In this document: positions 36,431 through 47,909 of the stretch, piece after piece
Layout of the letters: each line of letters starts with the position of its first letter
How positions within the stretch are numbered: position 1 is the first letter of the stretch
NCBI GenBank assembly: GCA_944470555.2
Contig: OX104130.1
Coordinates: 51,121,491 to 51,185,490, forward strand
Length of the DNA stretch: 64,000 bases
Source: Heterobilharzia americana
Taxonomy: Eukaryota > Platyhelminthes > Trematoda > Strigeidida > Schistosomatidae
Direction: 5' to 3'
Program-made: the position numbers and the translations under genes
The notes under the pieces: generated by a model
What the model saw: the letters and a program-made list of their open reading frames with translations, nothing else
Told to the model about the DNA's origin: nothing
Database searches by the model: none

Positions 36431-39180
36431 TCGAGTAATTGGCGACGGTCTTCTCAGTGTATGTTTAATCCATCTCCACTTCCTTCTGCATATCTGATGG
36501 ACGATATGTTCTTGCTTCGATGGTTTGTTGCCAGCCAGCCAACAAGCCGGCCAAACAACTAGAGTTCCTTCTTGCATATTCTTATTTTTCTCTCAATCTG
36601 AAATTCATTATCGAGCAAGGAAGCGCAGGCGGCAGCTGTTGATGATGTATGTCTGGAGTTTGCTGGAAATGCTTTGCGTGATGAACCAAGTCTCCTAACC
36701 GTCGCATGGAAGCACTGACTTGACTGAATTAGTGTTGAAAATCCGGATCTCGCTCACGCTTTATGCTGAGTGCAGAGAGGAGCAGTGCAGTACGGTGTTG
36801 GGCAGCAGATTTCTACGCTGATTTCAGATTAATGCAGAAAGGCTTGTAATGCTGTCTTGCCGATCCTAACTGTGACGTCCTCATCTGTGCCTGTGCAGCT
36901 GCCTGTAGTTGGAATGATGCTACTTTGCCTAGGTAGGTGAGAAAGACTACTTCCTTCAGGTTTCTCCCGTTCATGATGGTTGGTGCTTGTTGTTAATGTT
37001 GTTGGTTGGGTATCTTCATCACCTCCATCTTCTCTAAGTTCACCTGAAGGAATTCCCGTCTTCCTTCGCTACCTCGCCCCACCTCGCCTCACCTCACCTC
37101 TTCTGTCAAATTGTTGGTCTTCGCCTATAGATCCTCGAGTTTGTGTGATCAGACATCAGACACAAATCGTCAACGTTGACGAAATCCAAATCTTCTTCTG
37201 GGGTCTTTCCATCGGTCCAGTCAGCTTATGCCCATCTTGTAACAGCTCCTCACGGTTCGCTGCATGATCCAGTTCAGATCAGTTCAGTCCAGTCCAGTTC
37301 AGTTGGCCACAATCAGGAATATGATCGGTGATAGTAGACGGCAGCCTTGTCTCACTCCTGTCTTCACTTCAGAAGCATCACTGGGTGGCTTTCGATTTTG
37401 AATCACTTGGCATGTGGCCTCATCATATAGCTGTTGAATGAGCTTGATAATGAAGACGCAGGTCTCCCTTCTTAGGAAGTTTGATAAGGTAGCCCTTTCT
37501 ACTCGGCAGGCATCTTTCTTTTCTTTCAAGCCTTCTGCAATAGTGGTGTTGGCATGTCCACTGTTGTCTCAGTCTGTTTTCAGTGCTTCTGGTGGAATTC
37601 CACCTGGTCATGCCGCTTTCCCGGATTTCAGGAATTCACTTCTGCTTTTGTCGGAGGGCTTGTATTCACTGATGGTTCTGTGTCTAGGCTGCTGGTGGTA
37701 TTTCTGAAAGAGTTGCAGGTGGTTGGTGGTGGTTGATTCTAGAGTTCTTCTGAAGTGGTCAGCCCACTGTTTCCCATGTTTCTCCTCTTTGGTGTTAACT
37801 AAGTTTCCTTCATTACCCTTTATTGGTTTCATCTGTGTTGATCTCTTCCCTTACCAGATAGTAACCTGGTTATTTGATATAATGTTGTCGGGTCTCTGTC
37901 TCTCCTACCAGCAGCCTGTTCTGCCTCACTTGCGAGTCTGTCGTAGAAATGTCTTTTGCCTTTCCGTGCACTCGTCTTCACTTCTGCGTCCAGTGTAATG
38001 TTTTATATGATGTATTCAGTTCCTCTTTTCGTTGTTCATCTCTGCATTTCCCTGCACTGGTTCATCCTCTGCTTCACCATCTTCCTACCCTGGGTGTTGA
38101 ACTATGGTCTATCACCAGTTTTTTTGAAGGTTCCTTGCACTAGATAGTGGTCTAAACCTACCTATATCTGCTCCTCTTCTTGATATTGTGTCTAGTAAGC
38201 CGCGTCTCCACTCTCCTCGAATTGAAATGAAGTCGATCTTATTTTTAGTGTAGTGTGTCCATCTGGTGAAATCGAATCCATGTCGCTATGTGAATAACTT
38301 TGTGTTTGTACACACTGCCTCCAACTGCTAAGTCGTTGAATGCGCATAAGTCTGCGAACAGTTCTCCATCCTCATTCATTTCACCAAGTGCCTCTCCACC
38401 AATGATGAGTCCTCTTCCTGTGTTTTCTGCTCCCATTTCGTCATTTATGCCACCCCACCCATCAGAATTTCGATGTCACCGTCTGTGGTGGAGTCTTGTC
38501 CATTACTGATTGCAGTTGTCTGGCAAAACCATTCTTTCTTCTCTCGATCTATATTATTTGTAGGTACATACCGTAGCTTTCATTGTATGATTGTGACTTT
38601 CCTTCATTTTGAGTTAAACCATACTGTTATGATCCTGATCCTGGAGGAGATTAGTTCCCACTGCCCGAGAGAGAGCCTTCGATGCTGTTGGGAGAGGGAC
38701 ATCATGAAATCCACTCCACAACTCAGTGTGCTCGTGATTGTTGTCCAGGTGACTGGAGTAGATTATTGACTCTCCAGTTTAGAGCTTGGAGAGTCCACTT
38801 CCATTCCATCTAGTTTCGCAGATTCCTAGCACTTCTATGCCGTATCTCCTCATTTCTTTCGCAATCTGGGCAGCTTTGCCAGCCAGCTGTAAACATTATG
38901 CAGGCATTTCATGGCCCTTTGCTTACTTTTGCTTTCATCGAGGTAAGAGAAGACACATCGGCCAATTGGCTTCCGAAGGCTTTCATCAACTGGCGTCATT
39001 TCGTCTCCCCGATTCCAGCGAGGATTAAGTTTATTTTTTATATTCCTCTATGGTTTGAAGTTTCTATAGCGACTGGATTGGTTTTCCATTGTAGGGTGGC
39101 TGGCCCTGCGCCCAACCTTCCCTTTTTATCAGAGTTTAGGACTGGCTAGTAACTAGTGAACTGGTAAACTAGACGAGGTT
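36431..39180 (-). mobile_element. RTE-clade non-LTR retrotransposon, copy D, old, internally deleted
   Basis: The 5' end at 39180 has the family boundary (...GACGAGGTTA). The 3' terminal block present in C, E and F is missing: similarity begins at CTCGAGTAATTGGC. Relative to A and C there is a deletion of about 350 bp near 37453, joining the RT finger and palm regions, and another of about 250 bp near 38095. Recognisable pieces: RT KTGVRQGCRLLSP (37299-37529), linker MKPIKGNEGN (37608-37832) and endonuclease region GLIIGGEALGEMNEDGELFA (38245-38436). The catalytic motif at 37166-37183 reads FVNVDD, with the same two-codon insertion as A and B. Clearly dead. Confidence 0.87.
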
Positions 39181-39197
39181 ATGTACAGAGCAAATAA

Positions 39198-39540
39198 AGA
39201 TCAACTTTATAACTACTTCCCACTAAATAAGATTTTGATCATGTATAAATTCCAATGAAATACTCTAAACCAGACAGAAAATTTAACTAAAAACATCCTG
39301 TATACTGTTGACATTCACTTTCGAATAAGCTGTTATTTAGCAATCCGTGTTGAAAATATAATCTTTACGGTCCGTACATCATATTTTCAACACGGATTGC
39401 TAAATAACAGCTTATTCGAAAGTGAATGTCAACAGTATACAGGATGTTTTTAGTTAAATTTTCTGTCTGGTTTAGAGTATTTCATTGGAATTTATACATG
39501 ATCAAAATCTTATTTAGTGGAAAGTAGTTAAAGTTGATCT
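39198..39540. repeat. near-perfect inverted repeat, ~160-bp arms, 21-bp loop
   Basis: Left arm 39198-39359 and right arm 39381-39540 are reverse complements with only a few differences near the outer ends; the loop is 39360-39380. It starts 17 bp beyond the 5' end of RTE copy D. No protein is encoded. It may be a fold-back or miniature element, or a product of inverted duplication at a break. Confidence 0.9.
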
Positions 39541-39544
39541 CATT

Positions 39545-40211
39545 ATGATGACAGTCAAAACAGTGGAACATCTATCAACCGAGACTTCTGTTCACAAAAC
39601 AGCTCCACTCATCAAATCTATTTTCTACTTTGTTATTCTTAAAAGTCGAGTAACTTATAGACTATATGCAGGGTAAGTGTCTGTTAAACAGTCGTTTCAT
39701 ATCACTTGTTACTCCACATACTTTGATGACTAAAGAACAGCAGTTACGTATGACATCAAATCTGTAACTTTCTGAACGGATATTATACAAATATATCTCC
39801 CCTTTCACAAAATAAGCTTAAGCGATACGCAAATTCTAATTAAAATTCCGTCTTATATCATTCTCAACTACTTCTAATTTCTTGACCGTCGTAAAACAAG
39901 TTGAAACAACATGATAATAATAAGATCAAGATAATTCTACTGTGAAAATCTATTTTAGTGATTTCGGAGAATTTCTTCACTTTCATGCAAAAAAAGCTAC
40001 TCTCTTGCATTGGACGAAGTAAATATACACTCAAAAAATTAATACTTCGAGAAATACACCAATATACTAATTGGCCAATGAAGAGAAGACTAGGTCACGA
40101 TATCTAGGCTTAAGTGACTACCGAATTCCATTAATCAGGTTAGAAATATGGTCCAATAACATGGGTGTAAGACCTGGCCATTTTGGTTAAATTTTTATTC
40201 CATATCCCATT
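39545..40211. other. AT-rich stretch, no gene seen
   Basis: Lies between the hairpin and the inverted PLE pair. No feature supported. Confidence 0.4.
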
Positions 40212-40827
40212 TTAGATTTGTTTATTTGATTTATAAGACACAATGATCTAGCATTATTTACTTGATGACGTTTCGAGCATAAATTATTGCTCATTATCAT
40301 ATCAGTGTAACCAAACAACTTTGGACATCTGATTTTAATAATCCTACCATCTCACATTCTTTGTTTCATGAGTAGCAAAGTTCTCCGTATCTCTGGTACT
40401 GGTATTGCATCGTTCCTATTACATGCATCGAGTGTTGATTCGATGAACAAAGATTCAGTAACCAATCTCTCTCTCTCTCGCCAACTAATTATATTGCACT
40501 TTAGTACATTGGTTTTATTTAACCCACCCTATTGTGTGGTTGTCTGTGAAGGTGTGCATTGAAATAGCCAAGTTCCTTTCTAGATTATTGTTCGTATTCA
40601 CGTCTGTCATTCTATATTTAAGTAAATTCCTATGTTTGGTTATTCTAACTGACTCCGACCGGCTAGTTTGACCAATGTACTTGACCTCAGAGTCATAACA
40701 TGGGATTTGGTGGAATAGATTATTCTGCTAAATTGGATCTATTTGGTTTTAAGCTGACAAAGCTTATCTCTGAGTGAGTTTGTAGGTTTGAATGCCACCC
40801 TACTCCCAGCTTTTTTGAGAATTTTAC

Positions 40828-41349
40828 ATGAAGTTTCTGATGTACCTAGAAGAAGAGGATGAAGTAATGGTTAGCTTCAATATAACAAGTCTGTATGCTA
40901 AAATGCCAATCAATATGGCACTGGAAGCAGTCAGAAGTCAACTAAATATTGCCTCAAAACTTGCTTACAGAACTAAGATATCGGTTGGTAAGATCATGGT
41001 CAGCGTACAGTTGTCCCTGACCTTCACGGTCTTCAAGTTTCAAGACCAAATATACAGGAAAACAGAAAGAGTAGCAATGGTATTGCCAATATCCCTGATC
41101 GTAGCAGATATATTTATGTATAGTTGGCAAAACATGGCTTTACAAACGTTTAGTCCTGCACCAAAAATATGGTGGCGACATGTGGATGACACATTTACTG
41201 TGTTGAGATCTGAACATATCGATGATTTCCTCACACATATGAACTCATTAGTAGGCGCAATCCGACTTACTTACGAGGTAGGAACTGAACAACGAGAATT
41301 ACGTATGTTGGATTGCAGGATAAAAAGAAGACAAACGGTGATTGGATGA
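40828..41349 (+). pseudogene. Penelope-like reverse transcriptase fragment
   Basis: A 173-codon frame containing VMVSFNITSLYAKMP (RT motif with the first catalytic Asp replaced by Asn), an unusual central part, IVADIFMYSWQNMALQTF, WWRHVDDTFTVLRSEHIDD (catalytic VDD intact, 41179-41196) and ELRMLDCRIKRRQ. The glycine-rich G-SPLSP block is poorly preserved. It ends before the linker to GIY-YIG; a stop and frameshift follow. The changed first Asp implies it is dead. Confidence 0.8.
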
Positions 41350-41639
41350 TACCGTCTCCAGAAAACTGACACGTTCTAATACATATCTAGACCTCAAGTC
41401 ATCCCATCAATGTCAGCTAAGGCAAAGTTAGTCAAATGTAGAAGTGATAGAGCTAGAAAAATGACTAAGCTGTGCAACGACCTAAACAAGGAATTGAAAC
41501 ACGTAAAAGAGACATAATAGTCAATAATTATCCCCTGCAGTTTATTAAGAAATTCGTATGAACACATAAGAAACGAAAAAATAACAGTCACACGAGTACG
41601 AATAATAACGACAATACAAGCAGAAATGAGTTCACACCT

Positions 41640-42000
41640 CTATTTTGTTACCCTATAAGGAAGGTACATCAAAAATTCTATGTAGGATCCTCAAAAAAGC
41701 TGGGAGTAGGGTGGCATTCAAACCTACAAACTCACTCAGAGATAAGCTTTGTCAGCTTAAAAACCAAATAGATCCAATTTAGCAGAATAATCTATTCCAC
41801 CAAATCCCATGTTATGACTCTGAGGTCAAGTACATTGGTCAAACTAGCCGGTCGGAGTCAGTTAGAATAACCAAACATAGGAATTTACTTAAATATAGAA
41901 TGACAGACGTGAATACGAACAATAATCTAGAAAGGAACTTGGCTATTTCAATGCACACCTTCACAGACAACCACACAATAGGGTTGTTTAAATAAAACCA
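41640..42000 (+). pseudogene. PLE GIY-YIG endonuclease region
   Basis: Broken frame with FYVGSSKKLGVGW and then CYDSEVKYIGQTSRSESVRI, followed by TKHRNLLKYRMTDVN and AISMHTFTDNH. The YIGQTSR block is the GIY-YIG signature region of PLE endonucleases, which cut DNA at the target. It overlaps the right arm, so its reverse complement is found at 40500-40847. Confidence 0.75.
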
Positions 42001-42210
42001 ATGTACTAAAGTGCAATATAATTAGTTGGCGAGAGAGAGAGAGAGAGAGATTGGTTACTGAATCTTTGTTCATCGAATCAACACTCGATGCATGTAATAG
42101 GAACGATGCAATACCAGTACCAGAGATACGGAGAACTTTGCTACTCATGAAACAAAGAATGTGAGATGGTAGGATTATTAAAATCAGATGTCCAAAGTTG
42201 TTTGGTTACA

Positions 42211-42249
42211 CTGATATGATTATGAGCAATAATTTATGCTCGAAACGTC
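42211..42249 (+). ncRNA. hammerhead-like fold at PLE end, uncertain
   Basis: GAGCA (42224-42228) can pair with TGCTC (42237-42241), directly followed by GAAACGTC. PLE ends are known to carry hammerhead motifs with very short stem III. The first core block reads ATGATTA here rather than CUGANGA, so activity is doubtful. The same structure occurs in the left arm (about 40262-40301) and at 50674-50713. Confidence 0.3.
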
Positions 42250-42304
42250 ATCAAGTAAATAATGCTAGATCATTGTGTCTTATAAATCAAATAAACAAAT
42301 CTAA

Positions 42305-43446
42305 TACAGCAGTGTGGTCATTAGTCTACGAGACTTGCCAAGGCGGTTCATTCTGACTGATTTTGGGCAGGGGAAGTCATTGATGGGGTAACTGTGAAAG
42401 TATAACTAGACAACGGATACATTTAATCCATCCGAACAGGTAATCTCGCTGGATGAATGGCTGATTTACTACGTCCTAATCCCTGGGTAATGAATGTCTA
42501 GATCATTAATATAGTATTAGTTCTGTCAGGCTTGTAGACCAAGCATGCTCAAAACTACCAGCTTACATGAAACCTGGATGAAACAATGTTTTTGGTGTAC
42601 TGACTACAGTTTTCTAACATATACAACCCTAATCAAAGGATGGGAATAAAGAGCAACAATAATCATAGATAAACGTTAAGGTCAACTATTCTGGGTATTT
42701 ACCTCTCAGTTAACGTTGTTTAGTGTTCATTTCATTTTATCATTTTACTCTCAGTCTGTTACTGCTCACCCCTTTCTTCTTCTGCTTTTTATAACTGCAT
42801 GAATAAACATGAAAAAATCCATCATAAACTGAAACTGCTTGGGTGACCATCAAAGCAAGGTCACTGTTTATTATTATCATTATTATGCCCTAGTTTATTT
42901 ACTTTCATAGTTTACATTTAACAAAAGAAAAAAATGTACCAACCTGTTCACAAAAGGAAGAGAAAAATATTTCGAAATAAAATCAGACGACGTTTATGGC
43001 TATTGCGATAATAATAGTAATAATAATAATGTTTGATTTGGAAGAATTTAGAGATAATGATAATAATTCAGGTCAGCAAAGTTCAGCCGTAAAAGCAATA
43101 CAAACTAAACGTGGTATTCACTAGAATTTTAGGAAATTGCATTCATTTTAATTGCTTTCGTGTCTATTTTCTTTCTATTATCCTGAGCATAGTACTTAAC
43201 AATGATCACATAACTAATTCAGTTAAATGCTTGTGTTTAGTTATAATTTAAAAAGAAATAAATAGGCTACTATAATTTAAATGTTCAGTCATAAGTTTAC
43301 ACTACTGATATGTTTCAATAAACGAAATACAATTAGAAGGATGTATCCGTAAATAATGAATGGTTAGTTGTTCAAATTTCATACAATGTATAATTCTGCT
43401 TGAAAAGTAAACATCCCACTTGTAACGAGTAACATGAACATGTATG

Positions 43447-43506
<60 letters not shown>

Positions 43507-46250
43507 TGATCTTTATACATAATTTTCTACTATCATCATTTAGAAACGGAATGCATCTCACCTAAGGTATAAAGCAATGGACACATACAACAGCAATGAA
43601 TTTCACTAATGAAGAATAGTTTAAACGCTTATGGTAATCTCAAATGAGACAATTTAACACGTAATCGGGAACTTAAACTTTTTGATGCTTATTAGAACAA
43701 GAGAGTCATTAAACAGCTAACTGACAGCCAGCTGTTATACTTGTCGAATGATAACAAAAGATTTCTATCAATCATGGAAGTTATAAATTTTAAACATCAT
43801 TCGTTTCACTGTGCATAAGGTCACTTTTACTTGAATATCCATTTATATATCTAAGAGATTTAGGTAGTTTGTTTCATTTTGTCCGACGTATATATGTGTA
43901 TATATACGTAACCACATTCACTTGGTTAAAATTTTAATAGATCACTATGAACAATGAAATTTAACATATACTATTGAGGTTTTGCAACTTGGCAACAATA
44001 TTTATTCGTCTTGAAGAAACTGAAACTTTGAGACTTCAGACGTTTTGTGCATAATGACTTAATTAAGCTCAACAATTGACGAAACTGATGACTTCATTTC
44101 TGTTTTGAAAGTATTACATAAGAATAATGACCTAAAATCCTCAGTGAGAAAATTTCTTGCAAAGAAACTGCATAATTCATCAAAGATATTATTCGACAAT
44201 TATATGGTAATCATAATGTAATTTTATTAGTTTCCTGTTTGCTAAGCTAATCTTCAGTCAAATCCGATCACACAACCCCATAAAGCACCTATTCCACATA
44301 CACAGAAATCCGTTTATACTCTTTTATAATCAGAATTTGCTTCTGATTTCACTGACATTTTTCTTCTCTCTGAACTATCTTATCAATAAATTACTAAGAG
44401 TCTAGTAAAACATTTATGTTGGTGGAAGCGATAAACATGCAAGAGAGTGAACTTCTTATACAACAGTTGTTAGTATGTACACTTAAATAGTTTTGAAAGG
44501 CGCATCAAAAAGCATGAAAAGAGTATTCACCAGTTTCAGGTAGAATATTCAGTACCCCATAAAATACATTTCTAATGCTATGAAGTTTGGAAACTACTTT
44601 ATCACTTGCCTAATAAGACTCAGATATGGTAGTCTGGATTTACTCTTATGAGTTGCTGTATGACAGGTTAGCAGTTTACTAACCATCAGCTTTCACTAAC
44701 TACTTTGATGATATAATTTACCCATACAGGGAATGTGTGGTGAAAATTACTTGAAAAGATGGCTTTGAATTATGTTAAAACTCACTTTCCCTCTCAAAGT
44801 TTGCCATAATACTTTTACACAGAGAATAATCTTCCTTTCTTGTCTGTCTTTTATGGTTAAGGTATTTAAATACAGCGATCCATTCTTGTTTCCTTTGTGC
44901 CCTACTATTTTTGAAGCCCATCTATGAGATGTTGTGAAGGCATGAGTTCATTCCTTATTGGCTGATAACACTCCACAAAACGACCCATACTTCATCGGCA
45001 TTATCCACTCTTACAGAAAACAATTTCAACTGATCTACCTTAGAACTAGTTCAAAACACCTTAATAACAAGGATACAATTTTGCTACCGATCATAATCAC
45101 AATAAAGTTATCAATTTTCACTTGATATAGCCTCTTACCCTAAGCTTACCTTGACGGTTTTAATCACAGATGACATGTATTTCTACCGTTTATTAAAACA
45201 GTATAATTTTGACTTTTAGCAAAATACCTATTTTGCTTACTGTAATAAAAGTATCTTTCCTAATTAAAAACTCGGTCCCTTAGTTTTGCGTGTACTTATC
45301 CATTCGTAAAGTGGGTCACTAGAGTAAGTATAAAAATAACTAGTCTTGGAACCTCACTAGTTTTCAATTCATTCACATCTATGATTAGACAGCCATTGAA
45401 TTAAGATAGTTCTTTTTAACATAATGTATGAGGAGAAGATATCTGATCTCCTGCTTTAGGATGTCCAAAAGTTAAGTGTCTGTACTCCGTTAAACAAAAA
45501 GTCCACACATTTTTATTCATGCTTACCAACAAAGAGGCTCTAGAAATTACTGGCAACATATTTCTCGCGAAACGTGAACGTGTGACTTTCAAGGCAATAA
45601 ACGGAATGAAACCGTAGAGTTTACTTATGCTTTTGTATTTCTTTGTCTTGAATATCTTCAATGAACTGTGAAACATAGAGTCCAGAGAATAAGTTAGTTT
45701 TCGACGACATCATTCTTCTTCATCTTCGAAACATTATCAATCTATACACTCATTCACACCTTTTGCTTTTCTATCTATTGCACAACGTTCTTCAAAATCC
45801 ACATTTTGATGCCTCATTTCTTCTGCAACTGATGACTGCTTGCTCACAATATTAAGCAACCCTCATTTATTAGTTTCAATTTACACATATTCTTCGACAG
45901 TAACTTATCTACACTGTTAATTACTTGAGCAATTCTAATGTAACCCCCATTTCTTAACTAGTTACCTGATCGCAGTCTTCTAGGAATTATTATTTTGTAG
46001 ATCACTTACCTTAATCATCAGATACAGACATTGAGTATGCTTAAATTTGACTGCACAGTATGTATCACTGAAAGCATTACCAATGGATAAACTATGTTAA
46101 GCATGAAGATTTTCTGCCAGGGACCTACTATTTTGTTAATGAACCATTGACATCATAGACTACATGTTGCGCACTGTAGCTGAAAGACTGTGGCTAACAG
46201 TAAGAAACAACAGTTATAATAAATGGACGAAGGAACGAAATAAAATGCAC
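42305..46250. other. AT-rich, no gene seen
   Basis: Apart from the AT microsatellite no repeat or coding feature was recognised. A minus-strand frame at 45416-45676 lacks support. Confidence 0.4.
43449..43504. repeat. (AT)n microsatellite
   Basis: An uninterrupted AT run of about 56 bp. Open frames across it (43302-43561) encode only Ile-Tyr repeats and are not genes. Confidence 0.95.
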
Positions 46251-46254
46251 TTAG

Positions 46255-46440
46255 CCACCTTGTGCACACCATGCAGCAGACGATGACCCACACTTATTGT
46301 TTAAGGACTAGTGATACCACCTAGGTGCCCAAAGCACAGTAGGTGGATCGAGGTTCGAACCCATGACCTACTGGTTGATAGTCATCTCCCTAAACCACAT
46401 AGCCAGATCTCCAGCGATTCTAATGACAGGCTTATAACTT
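46255..46440 (-). repeat. tRNA-derived SINE, second family
   Basis: On the minus strand an A-box-like TGTGGTTTAGGGAGATGAC is followed 25 bp later by ATGGGTTCGAACCTCG, a good pol III B box. The remainder (CACCTACTGTGCTTTGGGCAC) differs from the hammerhead SINE family, and no hammerhead core is seen. The tRNA-like part would not fold as a normal tRNA, so I do not call it a tRNA gene. Confidence 0.55.
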
Positions 46441-46934
46441 ACGTCATACCGAAAACTTATTTTGCTGTACAAGACATACTGCCATTCATATTAGTATGAA
46501 TGTCTTTTTACACACCAGTCTCCGTATGATTATGATAATGAGCTCGATTTGCTATAAAATATGGTAAAATAATTCTGCCACTTCAATTTACTGTTTTAAT
46601 CAATCAAATTTAGGGATGCATTATAATTTCTGATGAAAAGAATTTATTCACCAGAGAAACTATTTTTAATGCTATAAACATTCGTCAAACATACTACCGG
46701 TTGAATATAGCTTTAGAATATGATATCATTGCCAAACATTGATTCATATTTCATTAATTTACCAACGTGATTATATCAGCTTTTCATGTCACACTAAATT
46801 AATAATAATAAATAACCTCCTAACATTGTCATATAAGCTTCCAGGGGAATCTAGTCAATCCACAACAAAATATCGTCAAATTAAGACACCTGATCAAATT
46901 TGTAAACTTAAGAATTACCTTTTATGATCGGGAA

Positions 46935-47225
46935 ATGTTATAGTACTAAACAGCTGTTTCGTCTTAGTATGGGTGGGAGTTGTGATATATCGCAAACTGA
47001 TAGAAGTTAGAAACTGTGAATCACTTAACTCCGACCCAGTGTCTGAAAGGTTAATGCGTTCACTGGGAAACTTGAAGGTCTTGAGTTCGACCCCTACCCG
47101 GGCTGTAGATGCGCACTACTGAGGAGTCCCATACTAGGATTCAACAGCTGCCCAGTTGTCCCAAGTTTTGAATGGTTCTCTAACTGACGTCAGTCCAATG
47201 ACAAATGTTACCTCAAAATTGAAAT
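46935..47225 (+). repeat. tRNA-related SINE with decayed hammerhead core
   Basis: Head with GGTTAATGCGTTCACTGGG and B box GGTCTTGAGTTCGACCCC (about 47078-47095), then CTGAGGAGTCCCATACTAGG (about 47117) and ATTCAACAGC in place of ACGAAACAGC. A reverse-oriented fragment of another hammerhead (CAGCTGTTTCGTC) lies at 46950-46967, suggesting two overlapping insertions. Confidence 0.65.
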
Positions 47226-47621
47226 CCCTATTCGCCTCAATTTATCATATTCGACGAAAAATCTCCATGATTGATTTAGTTTTAATAGATATTTAGCTAT
47301 TTATATTGTAGTAAAGCCTGAATGGGACCTGAGTGAAAACAATATTGTTTGCTTATATTTCTTGTTCTAATTTACTTCATTTAATCTTCCCAATAGTTGC
47401 AACTCTCAACAAAACATTTTCAATTAACTCGTCTCATTCGTACTACCCTAATCCTTTAATTTTTTATTAACTCTACGACGTATGAATTTTATAAACGCCT
47501 TGAAATTTTTATGTAACACGTTTTTACTGTCATTCAAGCTTTACGTCAACAACTGACAACATTATTATTATAACTAACTTTGTTTAAGTCTCACCCTCAC
47601 GGATTGCAGTTTTTAAATATC

Positions 47622-47661
47622 ATATATATACATATACATGTATATATATATATATATATAT
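47622..47661. repeat. (TA)n microsatellite, interrupted
   Basis: A TA-rich run of about 40 bp with a few interruptions. Confidence 0.85.
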
Positions 47662-47699
47662 CAACGAATAAGGAGCTTGAAGAGAGTCCTTTTCACTGA

Positions 47700-47900
47700 G
47701 TATTTTGTTTTGAAATCTTGGACTGAAAGAAGTAGGAAATGCGGACCACTGGATGTCCAATCAGCGACTCAATGGTAACTAGGTGGTTGTGGAACCTAAA
47801 GGCCCTGAGTTCGAGCCCTGACGGAGTCTGGTGTGCGTACTGCCGAGGAGTGCAATGTTTCTCCTATTAATGTCAATAAGTACCAAGCTTAAATCAATAA
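47700..47900 (+). repeat. tRNA-related SINE, degenerate
   Basis: B-box-like GGCCCTGAGTTCGAGCCC (about 47803-47820) then TGCGTACTGCCGAGGAGTGC, which matches the hammerhead start of the family with CTGAGGAG changed to CCGAGGAG. The GAAAC block is missing. Confidence 0.55.
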
Positions 47901-47909
47901 ATAAATCCC

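Larger units (their letters stand above)
40212..42304 (+). mobile_element. Penelope-like element pair in inverted arrangement
   Basis: Left arm 40212-40847 is the reverse complement of right arm 41662-42304. The 814-bp spacer 40848-41661 reads on the plus strand as PLE reverse transcriptase. The right arm continues the same copy with GIY-YIG sequence (CYDSEVKYIGQTSR near 41815) and 3' end; the left arm is the 3' part of a second, 5'-truncated copy in opposite orientation. PLEs are known to occur with terminal repeats in direct or inverted order. Both arms contain a GA/CT run of different length (about 40468-40481 and 42031-42050). Confidence 0.85.

Noticed and set aside
43302..43561. Minus-strand frames rich in Ile-Tyr
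   Set aside because: Pure translation of an (AT)n microsatellite; the same applies to 24020-24322.
46255..47900. tRNA genes at the B-box matches
   Set aside because: The sequences do not give a full cloverleaf and occur in dispersed repeats; they are SINE heads.
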